A DNA stretch of 49,658 bases from assembly GCA_022361295.1 (NCBI GenBank), contig JAKSBD010000662.1, forward strand, positions 1 through 49,658, written 5' to 3'. Shown one piece after another: positions 36,952-45,667 of this stretch. The notes beneath the pieces were generated by a model that was not told the DNA's origin, searched no databases, and saw only the letters and a list, made by a program, of their open reading frames with translations. The translations under genes and the position numbers were made by a program. The DNA comes from Bacteroidales bacterium (GTDB taxonomy: Bacteria; Bacteroidota; Bacteroidia; Bacteroidales; Marinilabiliaceae). Position 1 is the first letter of the stretch, and each line of letters opens with the position of its first letter.

Positions 36952-38943
36952 ATTGAGTAATTCTTCTAGTCGCTTAATCTCGTCACGATATTGTGCAGCA
37001 GTAATAAAATCAAGCTCTTTTGCAGCCTTCTGCATTTCCTTTCTTGTTTTCTCAATGGTCTTTTTAAGTGCATCTGAACTCATGTATTCCACGACAGGAT
37101 CTGCAGCAATATTTGTATTCTCAGACTCAATATATGCTTTGGCATTGGATGTCGATTCAATAATGCTGGTCAATTGCTTATTGATCTGAGTAGGAGTGAT
37201 GTTATTATCCTGGTTGTATTTAAGTTGTTTCTCTCTTCTGTAAAGGGTTGAATCAATGGTTGCCTGCATGCTTTTGGTAATTGTATCGGCATACATAATA
37301 ACTCGCCCATTTAAGTTACGTGCAGCACGTCCCGCAGTCTGCGTCAGTGAACGTTCAGAACGTAAAAAGCCTTCTTTATCAGCATCTAAAATTGCCACTA
37401 ACGATACTTCCGGTAAATCCAGTCCCTCACGAAGAAGATTAACGCCTATTAGTACGTCAAAAGTACCAAGACGAAGGTTTTCCATGATCTTAACGCGTTC
37501 AAGGGTATCTACATCAGAGTGAATGTATTCACACTTTATTGAAAGGCGCGTAAGGTATTTGGTTAACTCCTCGGCCATTCGCTTGGTCAATGTTGTCACC
37601 AGTATACGTTCTTTCTTTTCTATTCGATCATTTATCTCGTTAATCAGGTCATCAATTTGATTCTGACTTGGTCGCACTTCTATCTCCGGATCTAATAGAC
37701 CGGTTGGACGAATTAACTGTTCAACAACGACTCCTTCCGATTTCTCCAGTTCGTAATCGGCCGGCGTAGCACTTACGTATATTATCTGATTAACCATGGA
37801 TTCAAATTCCTCAAATTGCAGAGGGCGGTTATCCATCGCTGCCGGAAGTCTAAAACCATATTCAACCAGGTTTTGCTTACGTGATTTATCACCACCGTAC
37901 ATGGCTCTTATCTGAGGAATCGTTACATGGCTTTCATCAATGACTATCAAATAATCATCCGGAAAATAATCCAGCAGGCAGAACGGGCGTGTTCCTGCTT
38001 GTCGCCCATCGAAATAGCGGGAGTAGTTTTCAATTCCAGGGCAATAGCCTAATTCGCGTATCATTTCCAAATCATAATTAACGCGTTCGTCCAGTCGCTT
38101 TGCTTCCTGGTTTTTGCCGTTTTCTTTTAAAAACGCCAGATGATTGGTAAGGTCATCCTGTATTTCATTAATAGCTTGTTGTGTGCGCTCCTTGGAGGTG
38201 ATAAAGATATTGGCCGGATAAATAGTGATTTTATCCATTGACTCTATTCGTTTGCCATTCTCGGGGTGAAAAATCTCAATATCTTCAATTTCATCGCCCC
38301 AGAAAATAACACGACAAGCATGGTCGGCATAGGCAAGAAATATCTCAACTGTGTCACCCTTTACTCTGAAATTGCCTCGCTCAAACATTACTTCGTTACG
38401 AGAGTATAAGCTGTCAACCAGCTTTCGTAAAAAGGCATTTCTTGATAATTGCATTTCCTTTTCAATGGTAATAACGCCTGAATGAAAATCTTCGGGGTTT
38501 CCAATTCCATATAAGCAGGATACTGACGAAATAACAATTACATCTCGTCTGCCGGAAAGCAGAGCCGAGGTGGCACTTAACCTAAGCTTCTCAATTTCAT
38601 CATTGATCGATAAATCTTTTTCAATATATGTATCTGTAACCGGCAGGTAAGCCTCCGGTTGGTAATAATCGTAATACGAAACAAAATACTCAACGGCGTT
38701 ATTAGGGAAGAATTGCTTAAACTCACCGTATAATTGCGCCGCCAATGTTTTATTATGGGATAAGATAAGTGTTGGTCGTTGAATATTCTCTATAACATTA
38801 GCAACAGTAAAGGTTTTTCCTGAGCCGGTGACACCCAGTAATGACTGGTGTTTGGAGTTGTCTTTTATTCCGTTTGCCAGTTGTTCGATTGCCTGTGGCT
38901 GATCTCCGGTGGGAGAAAATTCTGATATTATTTTGAGATCCAT
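36934..38943 (-). CDS. uvrB: Excinuclease ABC subunit B
   Basis: Damage-verifying helicase-like subunit of nucleotide excision repair, 669 residues from the ATG at 38943 (MDLKIISEFSPTGDQPQAI). An upstream in-frame ATG at 38997 would add 18 residues outside the family's N-terminus. The Walker A motif is GVTGSGKT at 37-44. YYDYYQPEAY lies in the beta-hairpin that inserts into DNA. Late helicase motifs such as GVNLLREGLDLPEVSLV and QTAGRAARN follow, and a C-terminal UVR motif (about 630-665) binds UvrC. The 3' end overlaps the rpoD terminator. Confidence 0.96.
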   Translation of the reverse strand: MDLKIISEFSPTGDQPQAIEQLANGIKDNSKHQSLLGVTGSGKTFTVANVIENIQRPTLILSHNKTLAAQLYGEFKQFFPNNAVEYFVSYYDYYQPEAYLPVTDTYIEKDLSINDEIEKLRLSATSALLSGRRDVIVISSVSCLYGIGNPEDFHSGVITIEKEMQLSRNAFLRKLVDSLYSRNEVMFERGNFRVKGDTVEIFLAYADHACRVIFWGDEIEDIEIFHPENGKRIESMDKITIYPANIFITSKERTQQAINEIQDDLTNHLAFLKENGKNQEAKRLDERVNYDLEMIRELGYCPGIENYSRYFDGRQAGTRPFCLLDYFPDDYLIVIDESHVTIPQIRAMYGGDKSRKQNLVEYGFRLPAAMDNRPLQFEEFESMVNQIIYVSATPADYELEKSEGVVVEQLIRPTGLLDPEIEVRPSQNQIDDLINEINDRIEKKERILVTTLTKRMAEELTKYLTRLSIKCEYIHSDVDTLERVKIMENLRLGTFDVLIGVNLLREGLDLPEVSLVAILDADKEGFLRSERSLTQTAGRAARNLNGRVIMYADTITKSMQATIDSTLYRREKQLKYNQDNNITPTQINKQLTSIIESTSNAKAYIESENTNIAADPVVEYMSSDALKKTIEKTRKEMQKAAKELDFITAAQYRDEIKRLEELLNKKAPN

Positions 38944-39024
38944 TTCACCTGTTGTATTTGAAATTGACAATAGACAAAAAAAGAGCTGCAAATGCAACTC
39001 TTTTCTGTATTTATTATTGTGTTT

Positions 39025-39864
39025 TTATCTCCTCTTTCTACGTTTCTTACTTATTGACTTCAGGTTCTTTTTAGATGAACTTCTGTACTGAGATCGTGTT
39101 TTTAAGTAAGCTTTTCTGTTGTATTTTGGCTCATTTTTCCAGCGGCTGTCATCAATTAAGAATGTTATACCTACTGTTGTTGTGTAGTAAAAATCATTGG
39201 CATCTGTCTGATAGACTGTTCCATCAGGAGAAGACCATTCGCTGTGTCCGTCTAATTCATCAGAGAAGGGAAGTGTTCCAATTGCTTCTACATTAATACT
39301 CCACTGGGAATTTATCCAATATGATAATCCAAGTCCACCTGCAACACTTGGCGAAATACCATTTTTTTCTCTCCAGAGTGTACCATCCGGCACTCCCTGA
39401 TCATTTCCATTACCATAGTATTCCGAAGCACCGTAATAAATCATACCAACCTGACCAATAACGTATGGGTTAAATGATCGCTGCCTAAAGTAACCCATAA
39501 AAAGGTTTAAAGGTTTGAATGTAGCTCCCGCGTTAAGCTCTGTGTAGAAATTATCGAAATAAGCGTAGATCAGATCCGGATCAGATTTGTCTCCGGCTAT
39601 TTGCTTACCACTCATTTTTCCAGTCATAATTGATGCTCTCAGGGCAAGGTAGGTGTTTATTTCTTTATCTGCATTAAAACCTAAAGAAACGTGCGTTCTG
39701 CCGTCATCTACAAGGTCACCATAAAAATAATTGGCACCAATGCGGCCGGATACACTAAATCCTTCCCAAATTCTAGGTTTTCTTCTTCGTTGTGCTTCAG
39801 ATTCGGCTAGGGTGGTTGAAAGCAAAACAATGAGAATAATAAAATATCTTAATGATAATGGCAT
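39025..39864 (-). CDS. Outer-membrane beta-barrel-like protein with basic C-terminal tail
   Basis: 279-residue exported protein. A signal peptide (about 1-24, LRYFIILIVLLSTTLAESEA) is followed by RRRK and then alternating hydrophobic and aromatic strands, for example VSGRIGANYFYGDL and GGLGLSYWINSQW, typical of small Bacteroidota outer-membrane barrels. The last 40 residues (about 240-279) are unusually rich in Lys, Arg and Ser, ending KKRRKRR, which does not fit a barrel C-terminus and may be a periplasmic or surface tail. It follows cutC with a 150-bp gap and precedes uvrB. The function is unknown. Confidence 0.7.
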   Translation of the reverse strand: MPLSLRYFIILIVLLSTTLAESEAQRRRKPRIWEGFSVSGRIGANYFYGDLVDDGRTHVSLGFNADKEINTYLALRASIMTGKMSGKQIAGDKSDPDLIYAYFDNFYTELNAGATFKPLNLFMGYFRQRSFNPYVIGQVGMIYYGASEYYGNGNDQGVPDGTLWREKNGISPSVAGGLGLSYWINSQWSINVEAIGTLPFSDELDGHSEWSSPDGTVYQTDANDFYYTTTVGITFLIDDSRWKNEPKYNRKAYLKTRSQYRSSSKKNLKSISKKRRKRR

Positions 39865-40018
39865 TCGAATGTGCTTTAATTACGATGTAAAAATGTAAAA
39901 AACTTTACGATTACGAAAATCTATTCTTTCCAAAGTTGTAATAAAGATGCGTTATAACGAAAAAAACTTTACAGAAAGCAATATTTTCTTAATAAAAGTA
40001 GCTTTTTATTACATATAA

Positions 40019-40771
40019 CTACAGTTTAGCTGCATTAATTGTTTTTTTGATCACGTCATAGTCTGAAAAAAAGACGCTGAATTCCGATATCCCCGGCAAT
40101 CCACCCATATTGATTGAATCATTTTTATATTCCATAGATGAATTGGTTTCAATGCGTCCTGAAAAATGGAATTCATTAGCTTTGGTGTCTGTAACAAGCT
40201 GAGCAATATTTTCAGGTTTAACACCTGATCCAACAAGAATTATAATTCTGTTGTTGGCAATGTTAACAAATTCAGCAATGTTTTCGCTACCGAGTGAAGC
40301 TGTTTGCTTAAGCCCTGATGTTAGAATGCGTTTAGCACCTATTTCAATCAGTTGTTCAATCGCTTCTTTAGGATTGCAACACATATCAAAAGCGCGATGA
40401 AAAGTGAAAGGTACATTGCCGCAAGCTGTAATAAGACGTTTAGTATTTTCAATGTCAATCTTACCATCTTTTAATAAACAGCCTGAAACAATCCCGTTGG
40501 CACCCAGTTGTCTCGCAATTTCAATATCAGCAAGCATTACCTTTATTTCTTCTTCTGTATAAAGGAAATCACCACCGCGGGGACGAATAATAACAAATAG
40601 TTCAACATTTGGAGCTTGTTGTTTCACTTGTTTAATCATGCCTGCGCTGGGAGTTGTTCCTCCTTCAAAAAGGTTGTCACAAAGCTCAACCCTGTTGGCA
40701 CCTGCCTTTTGGGCATTAATTGCTGATTGAACTGAGTCAATACAGACCTCGAACTTAAGTTCTTTACTCAT
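40019..40771 (-). CDS. cutC: CutC family protein
   Basis: TIM-barrel protein of 250 residues in the family named copper homeostasis protein CutC, though its real biochemical role is uncertain. Family signatures are the N-terminal FEVCIDSV and AGANRVELCDNLFEGGTTPS (about 25-44), IRPRGGDFLYTEEEI (about 62-76), FHRAFDM, and the late SGRI segment. Its start overlaps the end of the acyl-CoA synthetase gene by 8 bp (40764-40771), suggesting translational coupling, although the two functions are not obviously related. Confidence 0.92.
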   Translation of the reverse strand: MSKELKFEVCIDSVQSAINAQKAGANRVELCDNLFEGGTTPSAGMIKQVKQQAPNVELFVIIRPRGGDFLYTEEEIKVMLADIEIARQLGANGIVSGCLLKDGKIDIENTKRLITACGNVPFTFHRAFDMCCNPKEAIEQLIEIGAKRILTSGLKQTASLGSENIAEFVNIANNRIIILVGSGVKPENIAQLVTDTKANEFHFSGRIETNSSMEYKNDSINMGGLPGISEFSVFFSDYDVIKKTINAAKL

Positions 40772-42677
40772 CCTTTAAAAATGTCCTTAAATTGTTAATG
40801 TTAGTTTCAGATATGAAACTTTTTGCTTGCGGGGTGTAAAGATACTCTATCTCATTTGAAAAATACTCTTCTACCTTTGGACGTACAACTTTCATTGTGC
40901 TGTTAAGTAATTTGTTTTGTTCGGTAAAGCTTTCTTTTAAAACAACTAAGGTGCTTGGTAGCCATCTTGCAGGAAAATTAAAACTTTCTTTATTTTCTGC
41001 TTTGATGTGATCTATTTCTGCCTGAATCTGGTTAAGAATTTCAACTATCGTCTCATCACTGTCAATTGATGGCTTGGTTGATTTAAGGTGTTGTTTAATT
41101 TTTTCTTTGTTAGGAACAATTAATCCACTTGTAAAAGGGTTTTGATTATTATGCAGAATAAACTGATCGATTAAAGAACAATGATCAATCACAGCCTCTT
41201 CAATGCCTTCAGGACTGTATTTTTCACCGTCTGCACCAATAAGCAAACTCTTAAAACGTCCCAGTACATATAAATAATTACTTTTATCCAGATAACCGAG
41301 GTCGCCCGTATAAAGCCAATTGTCTCTGATTGTTTCTGTGGTTGCTTCTTCATTGCGCCAATATCCCTGCATCACATTCTCACCTTTAATCACAATCTCA
41401 CCCTTTTCTCCTATAGGCACTTCGTTGCCGTCGCTGTCGCATATCTTTATTTCAAGTTGGTTAACGACTTTTCCAGAGGAACCTAATTTGTGATATTTAG
41501 GTGTATTGGCAGAAATAATTGGTGAGGCTTCACTTAATCCGTAGCCTTGATACATGGGGATTCCAATGGCATAAAAGAAACGTTGTAATTCTATGTCTAA
41601 CAAGGCCCCACCCCCAATGAAATATTGTAAGTTGCCTCCAAATCGCTCTTTTATTTTAGAGAATAATAATGATTTGTAAAAGGCATAAATCGGGTAGGTT
41701 AATTTTTTTAACCCTTTACCGGCATTTTGTCCGTCACCATTGTACCAGTAGGCGAAGTTTAAGGCTGAAGTAAATAGTTTGCTCGCTGCAGGCCCTTTGC
41801 CTTCAATAGCCTTTTCAATATTCTTTTTGAAATTCTTGGCTAAAGCAGGTACACTCATAAGTATCTCAGGTTTGATTTCCTGCATGTTAGTCACAAAATT
41901 TTTAAGTGTTTCGTGTTGATTGCGACCAATTTGAACAGAAGCAATGGAGGCTCCTTTGTGCATAAATGAATACAGAGAGGCTGTGTGTGCAAACGCATGA
42001 TCCCAGGGCAATACTACTAGGGTTTTATAATTCTGAGGTATGTTAATATAGCTAAAAGCCTGTTCTACATTTGCTGTATAGTTTCTGTGAGAAAGGATTA
42101 TACCCTTTGGATCAGCTGTTGTACCTGATGTATAGCAAATGTTGGCATGTGTTTGCGGGGTAACTTCCTTTATAAAACTGTCTAGTTTTTCCGGGTGTTG
42201 ACTTTGATGTGCTTTCGCCAAGTCGTAGAACTTGCTGATGGAATATTCATTCTCCTGTAATTCTTCAGTAGAATCTAATATGATAATTTGCTTTAAGTAC
42301 CTTAGTTGACTTTTGACGGTTCTAACCTTATCAAGTTGATTTTTTGATACAATAATCGTTTCTGCTTCTGAGTGATTAAGACGAAAAATAAGGTCATTGT
42401 CAGCTTCCAGTTTGGTAGACAGAGGAACGTTTATGGCTCCTATGTGCAGAATAGCTAATTCACTAACCAGCCATAAGCGCCTGCCTTCTGATAAAAGAGC
42501 GACTCTGTCACTCTTTTGCAGGTTAAGCGCCAAAAGTCCGTTAGCAAATAAATGAACTTCGTTTTTAACCTGTTTGTATGTGTAAGATTGAAAAGAGTCC
42601 TTTTCTTTTTCCCAAATCAATGCGTTATCAGGATAGCTTTTGACACTATCTTCAAAAAAATCAATTAAACTTTTCAT
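40764..42677 (-). CDS. Long-chain acyl-CoA synthetase-like AMP-forming enzyme
   Basis: Adenylate-forming ligase of 637 residues that probably activates a fatty acid to acyl-CoA. I chose the ATG at 42677 (MKSLIDFFEDSV); the open frame continues upstream to 42938, but those 87 codons show no domain and run into the divergent gene's region. The P-loop is CYTSGTTADPKGIILSH (about 180-196). The core motif GYGLSEASPIIS, the hinge region YTGDLGYLDKSNYLYVLGR and the C-terminal GADGEKYSPEGIEEAV are all present. It fits the FadD15/FACL-like bacterial branch. It overlaps cutC by 8 bp. Confidence 0.9.
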   Translation of the reverse strand: MKSLIDFFEDSVKSYPDNALIWEKEKDSFQSYTYKQVKNEVHLFANGLLALNLQKSDRVALLSEGRRLWLVSELAILHIGAINVPLSTKLEADNDLIFRLNHSEAETIIVSKNQLDKVRTVKSQLRYLKQIIILDSTEELQENEYSISKFYDLAKAHQSQHPEKLDSFIKEVTPQTHANICYTSGTTADPKGIILSHRNYTANVEQAFSYINIPQNYKTLVVLPWDHAFAHTASLYSFMHKGASIASVQIGRNQHETLKNFVTNMQEIKPEILMSVPALAKNFKKNIEKAIEGKGPAASKLFTSALNFAYWYNGDGQNAGKGLKKLTYPIYAFYKSLLFSKIKERFGGNLQYFIGGGALLDIELQRFFYAIGIPMYQGYGLSEASPIISANTPKYHKLGSSGKVVNQLEIKICDSDGNEVPIGEKGEIVIKGENVMQGYWRNEEATTETIRDNWLYTGDLGYLDKSNYLYVLGRFKSLLIGADGEKYSPEGIEEAVIDHCSLIDQFILHNNQNPFTSGLIVPNKEKIKQHLKSTKPSIDSDETIVEILNQIQAEIDHIKAENKESFNFPARWLPSTLVVLKESFTEQNKLLNSTMKVVRPKVEEYFSNEIEYLYTPQAKSFISETNINNLRTFLKDE

Positions 42678-42873
42678 AATGATGAGATTTACCAAACTAA
42701 TATAGTGCAAAAAAATGACACATGGGTGTTCGTTTTCGCCCATGTGGTGTGTAAATTCGAACAGCTGGAATAATACAAGGGATACAAAGTGGCCTGAATA
42801 TGAGGGCTTAGTGTTTTGTGGCAAGGTAGTTGAGCATTGTATCTGTACATTAATTAAGTTAAACCTAATGACC

Positions 42874-44214
42874 ATGAAGAGACATGCATTAATGATTTTG
42901 CTATTAGTTGGGATAGTAGCCGGATCGTCGTATATCAATGCCCAGGAACAAAAAATGGATAGTGTAGAGTGTTTAAAAAACTATTCATTATATAAGGAAG
43001 CCCTAAAGAAGAAAATGTATGATTATTCAATTGACGCTTGGCGTGTTATGTTTGATCAATGTCCGGATGTAACGATCCGACTTTATGCAGACGGTGTTGA
43101 TATATATAAGCATTATATCAACAAGGAGAAAGATGCTGTAAGAAAACAAGCGTTGGTTGATACGCTATTGATGGTTTACGACCAGAGAATAAAATACTTT
43201 GGGAATCATCCGAAATACCCCGAAGCATGGGTTTTGGGCCGAAAAGGACTGGATATAGTAAAATACCGCAGAACTGACGTTGAAGCGTTAAAGCAAGCAG
43301 AAACCTGTTTTGAAGTATCGTACAATAAGCTGGCCAATAAAATGGAGCCTATGGTGGCTGTTAATTGGTTGCAGACAACTAATGCCCTTATGAAACACGG
43401 AGAAAAGCAGTCTCAGGATGTTTTAAATGTGTATATGAATGTTGATGAAGTATTGGCGGCTCATATTTCAAAACAAAAAAATCCTAAGCGCATTGCGATG
43501 CTGAACAAGGCAAGTGCATTATGTGTTGAGATTGTAACGCAAAGTGGCTTTGATGATTGTGTTGCGCTTGAAAGTGCATTGTCAGATAAGTTTCTTAGTG
43601 TACAGGAAAATCCTGAAGCACTAAATCGCTTGTTAAAGTTGATGGTTGCTTTCGAGTGTACCAACAGTGATCTGTATGCCAGGGCGGCTGAGCAGAATTA
43701 TAAGTTAAATCCAAATGCAGAAGCTTCTTATTTATTAGCTAAGTACTTTATCAAGCAAAATCAATTTGACAAAGCCAAAGAGTACTATTTAAAAACCATT
43801 AGTCAGGCCGATGAGCAGGATTTACAGGCCAAGTGCTTTTACGAATTAGCAGTTGTTACATTCTCTCATTATAAAAATAGTCCTGAAGCCAGAAAGTATG
43901 CACAAAATGCATTGCAGAAGAAAGGTGGTTGGGGTAAGCCACATATTTTAATTGGTAATATATATGCACAGGAAAGTGCCAAATACGGTGACAGTGACTT
44001 TGAACACCAGGCGGTGTATTGGGTAGCCATCGATCAATTTAAAAAAGCAAAGGCGATTGATCCTGAATGTCAGCAGGAAGCCGATAAGCAGATTAATTTG
44101 TATTCGCAATATTTACCAGATAAGGAAACAGGATTTTTCCATGGTATACAGGAAGGTGATATGTACTTGGTTGGTTCATGGATAAATGAAAAAACAACAG
44201 TAAGGTATCGCTAG
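42874..44214 (+). CDS. Exported TPR-like repeat protein
   Basis: 446-residue protein beginning MKRHALMILLLVGIVAGSSYINAQ, a good signal peptide cleaved near residue 24; an ATG two codons upstream (42868) is an alternative. The longer open frame from 42715 lies over the promoter region of the divergent gene and is unlikely. The mature part is alpha-helical with tetratricopeptide-like repeats, clearest at about 290-370 (EASYLLAKYFIKQNQFDKAKEYY, then DLQAKCFYELAVVTF). Probably periplasmic or outer-membrane associated. The function is unknown; similar TPR proteins are frequent in Bacteroidota. A strong terminator follows at 44232-44266. Confidence 0.75.
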   Translation: MKRHALMILLLVGIVAGSSYINAQEQKMDSVECLKNYSLYKEALKKKMYDYSIDAWRVMFDQCPDVTIRLYADGVDIYKHYINKEKDAVRKQALVDTLLMVYDQRIKYFGNHPKYPEAWVLGRKGLDIVKYRRTDVEALKQAETCFEVSYNKLANKMEPMVAVNWLQTTNALMKHGEKQSQDVLNVYMNVDEVLAAHISKQKNPKRIAMLNKASALCVEIVTQSGFDDCVALESALSDKFLSVQENPEALNRLLKLMVAFECTNSDLYARAAEQNYKLNPNAEASYLLAKYFIKQNQFDKAKEYYLKTISQADEQDLQAKCFYELAVVTFSHYKNSPEARKYAQNALQKKGGWGKPHILIGNIYAQESAKYGDSDFEHQAVYWVAIDQFKKAKAIDPECQQEADKQINLYSQYLPDKETGFFHGIQEGDMYLVGSWINEKTTVRYR

Positions 44215-44231
44215 GTAGTGATGTTAAAATC

Positions 44232-44266
44232 AAGGGCGTTATTCATTTGAGTAACGCCCTTTTTTC
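44232..44266. terminator. Terminator between the TPR gene and galM
   Basis: The stem AAGGGCGTTA (44232-44241) / TAACGCCCTT (44252-44261) is perfect and followed by a run of Ts on the plus strand. It ends the TPR gene (stop 44214) and lies 3 bp from the galM stop, so it may also serve galM. Confidence 0.85.
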
Positions 44267-44268
44267 GT

Positions 44269-45327
44269 CTATATATCTGCGATTCCAAATTTGTAAACTG
44301 TTGTTTGTTGGTATTTCTCGCCGGGTTTTAGCACGCATGCCGGAAAGTGTTCCTGGTTTGGTGAATCGGGGAATTTCTGAGCTTCAAAGCAAACACCATA
44401 GTTTTCCTTAAATGAAATGCCATCTCTTTCTAAACTGCCGTCCAGGTAATTACCTGTATATAATTGCAACCCTGGTTCTGTAGTGTAAAACTCTAAAGAA
44501 CGACCGGTGCTTTCATCAACCAAACGCGCACCAATATTTAAGTCGCCTTCAGGGCCGTTAATAACATAGTTGTGATCATAACCACGTCCATCTACATCGG
44601 CTATTCTTTCACCTATTTTACGAGGTAACAGAAAATCCATCGGAGAATCATTAACGGCTATAATTTCACCTGTCGGAATGTCATTTTCATCTTTAGGAGT
44701 AAATTTATCGGCGTATAAAACCATCAAGTGATCCAGTATATCACTTTGCATGCTCGATAAATTAAAATAAGAATGATTAGTCAGGTTAATAACAGTTGTT
44801 TTGTCTGTTGTTGCTTCATAATCAATAACTAATTCATTGTCGAAGGTTAGGGTATACGTCATTTTAATATTAACTTTCCCAGGGAAACCCTCTTCCATAT
44901 CATCAGAAGTTAATTTCAAAACAACACCTGTTCTTTTAGGCTCCTTAAAGGTTTCAATTTCCCATACTTTTTGATGAAAGCCATTGGGGCCTCCATGCAG
45001 TGAATTGGTGCCGTTGTTTTGATTTAACTTGTAAGTGGTTCCTTCAAGCTCGAACTCACCATCTTTAATCCGGTTGGCATATCGCCCAATTGCCGCACCA
45101 AAGTATGGGCAATTTTTCGTGTAACGTTCTTCAAGATACGTCTCAACATCATCAAAACCCAGGGCAATTTCGGCAAAATTACCTCTGCGGTCCGGCGTTT
45201 TAATACTCATTATAATGCCGCCATAGTTGGTGATTGTAACTTGAGTGTGTTTCCTGTTTTGGAGAGTTATGATCTTAACTTCCTTGTCAATGGCAGAAAC
45301 ATACTGTGTTTTTTCGTTAATTATCAT
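44269..45327 (-). CDS. galM: Aldose 1-epimerase (galactose mutarotase)
   Basis: Interconverts alpha and beta anomers of galactose, glucose and similar sugars; 352 residues, normal for the family. The conserved residues are H111 (SLHGGPNGF), the catalytic acid H185 in NLTNHSYFNL and the catalytic base E315 in GVCFEAQKFPDSPN. No signal peptide is seen, so it is cytoplasmic. It is monocistronic here, without other Leloir or sugar-transport genes around. A possible -7 box on the minus strand reads TATTTTTG (45353-45360). Confidence 0.94.
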   Translation of the reverse strand: MIINEKTQYVSAIDKEVKIITLQNRKHTQVTITNYGGIIMSIKTPDRRGNFAEIALGFDDVETYLEERYTKNCPYFGAAIGRYANRIKDGEFELEGTTYKLNQNNGTNSLHGGPNGFHQKVWEIETFKEPKRTGVVLKLTSDDMEEGFPGKVNIKMTYTLTFDNELVIDYEATTDKTTVINLTNHSYFNLSSMQSDILDHLMVLYADKFTPKDENDIPTGEIIAVNDSPMDFLLPRKIGERIADVDGRGYDHNYVINGPEGDLNIGARLVDESTGRSLEFYTTEPGLQLYTGNYLDGSLERDGISFKENYGVCFEAQKFPDSPNQEHFPACVLKPGEKYQQTTVYKFGIADI

Positions 45328-45434
45328 AGTGGTGATTGTGGATTATAATAAGCAAAAATAGTAAAAAAGTTAGTTTTAACATTTTATTACTTTTTTATTG
45401 TGGGCTATTGAAAAAGTAGTAGTTTTATACTTTG

Positions 45435-45560
45435 ATAATTGAATACATTATCCAATTATTCTGGCTACTTTATCCGAAAGGATACTTAAATAAGCGCAGG
45501 TAGTTTTTTGGTTTTAGAGAGAAGAGGTTATTCTTATGAATGACCTCTTTGTTTTTTTTC
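45435..45560 (+). ncRNA. Candidate structured RNA (small RNA or leader) upstream of purL
   Basis: Three helices follow each other. P1 is ATAATTG (45435-45441) / CAATTAT (45453-45459). P2 has an outer CTAC (45465-45468) / GTAG (45500-45503) enclosing TATCC-GAAA-GGATA (45471-45484), a stem with a GNRA tetraloop. P3 is the terminator AAGAGGTTATTC (45522-45533) / GAATGACCTCTT (45538-45549) followed by TGTTTTTTTT. A TATACTTTG just before P1 (45426-45434) resembles a -7 box with one extra base. It matches no riboswitch class I recognise. It could be a small RNA or an attenuated leader. Confidence 0.35.
45522..45560 (+). terminator. Intrinsic terminator upstream of purL
   Basis: A 12-bp stem with one T-G wobble, loop TTAT, followed by eight consecutive Ts. 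It is on the plus strand but no plus-strand protein gene precedes it within 1.3 kb; the previous one has its own terminator at 44232-44266. Confidence 0.75.
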
Positions 45561-45625
45561 AACAAATTGTTTAAAAGTTATTCAATTAAGCGCTTATAAC
45601 TACACAAAAACTACCGAACTATTAT

Positions 45626-45633
45626 TAAATTTG
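45626..45633 (+). promoter_or_regulatory. -7 promoter box of purL
   Basis: TAAATTTG matches TAnnTTTG exactly and lies 35 bp before the purL ATG. No clear -33 element is seen 19-20 nt upstream. Confidence 0.5.
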
Positions 45634-45667
45634 CAGCTCATTAAAAACAAATTCAAAACATTCATTC

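Larger units (their letters stand above)
45328..45667. other. Divergent galM-purL intergenic region
   Basis: 340 bp without a protein gene. It contains a possible minus-strand -7 box for galM (45353-45360), three consecutive hairpins ending in an intrinsic terminator (45435-45560, plus orientation), and an exact -7 box for purL (45626-45633). The terminator lies upstream of the purL promoter, which means that something is transcribed and stopped before purL. Confidence 0.6.

Noticed and set aside
42715..42873. N-terminal extension of the TPR protein
   Set aside because: It would bury the good signal peptide starting at 42874 and has Cys/Trp-rich unconserved sequence.
42678..42938. N-terminal extension of the acyl-CoA synthetase (87 codons)
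   Set aside because: It overlaps the divergent promoter region, shows no homology-like motif, and the ATG at 42677 gives the normal family N-terminus.
45435..45560. Classical purine or PRPP riboswitch
   Set aside because: The conserved loop sequences of the purine three-way junction and of the ykkC-type fold were not found; only generic hairpins are visible.
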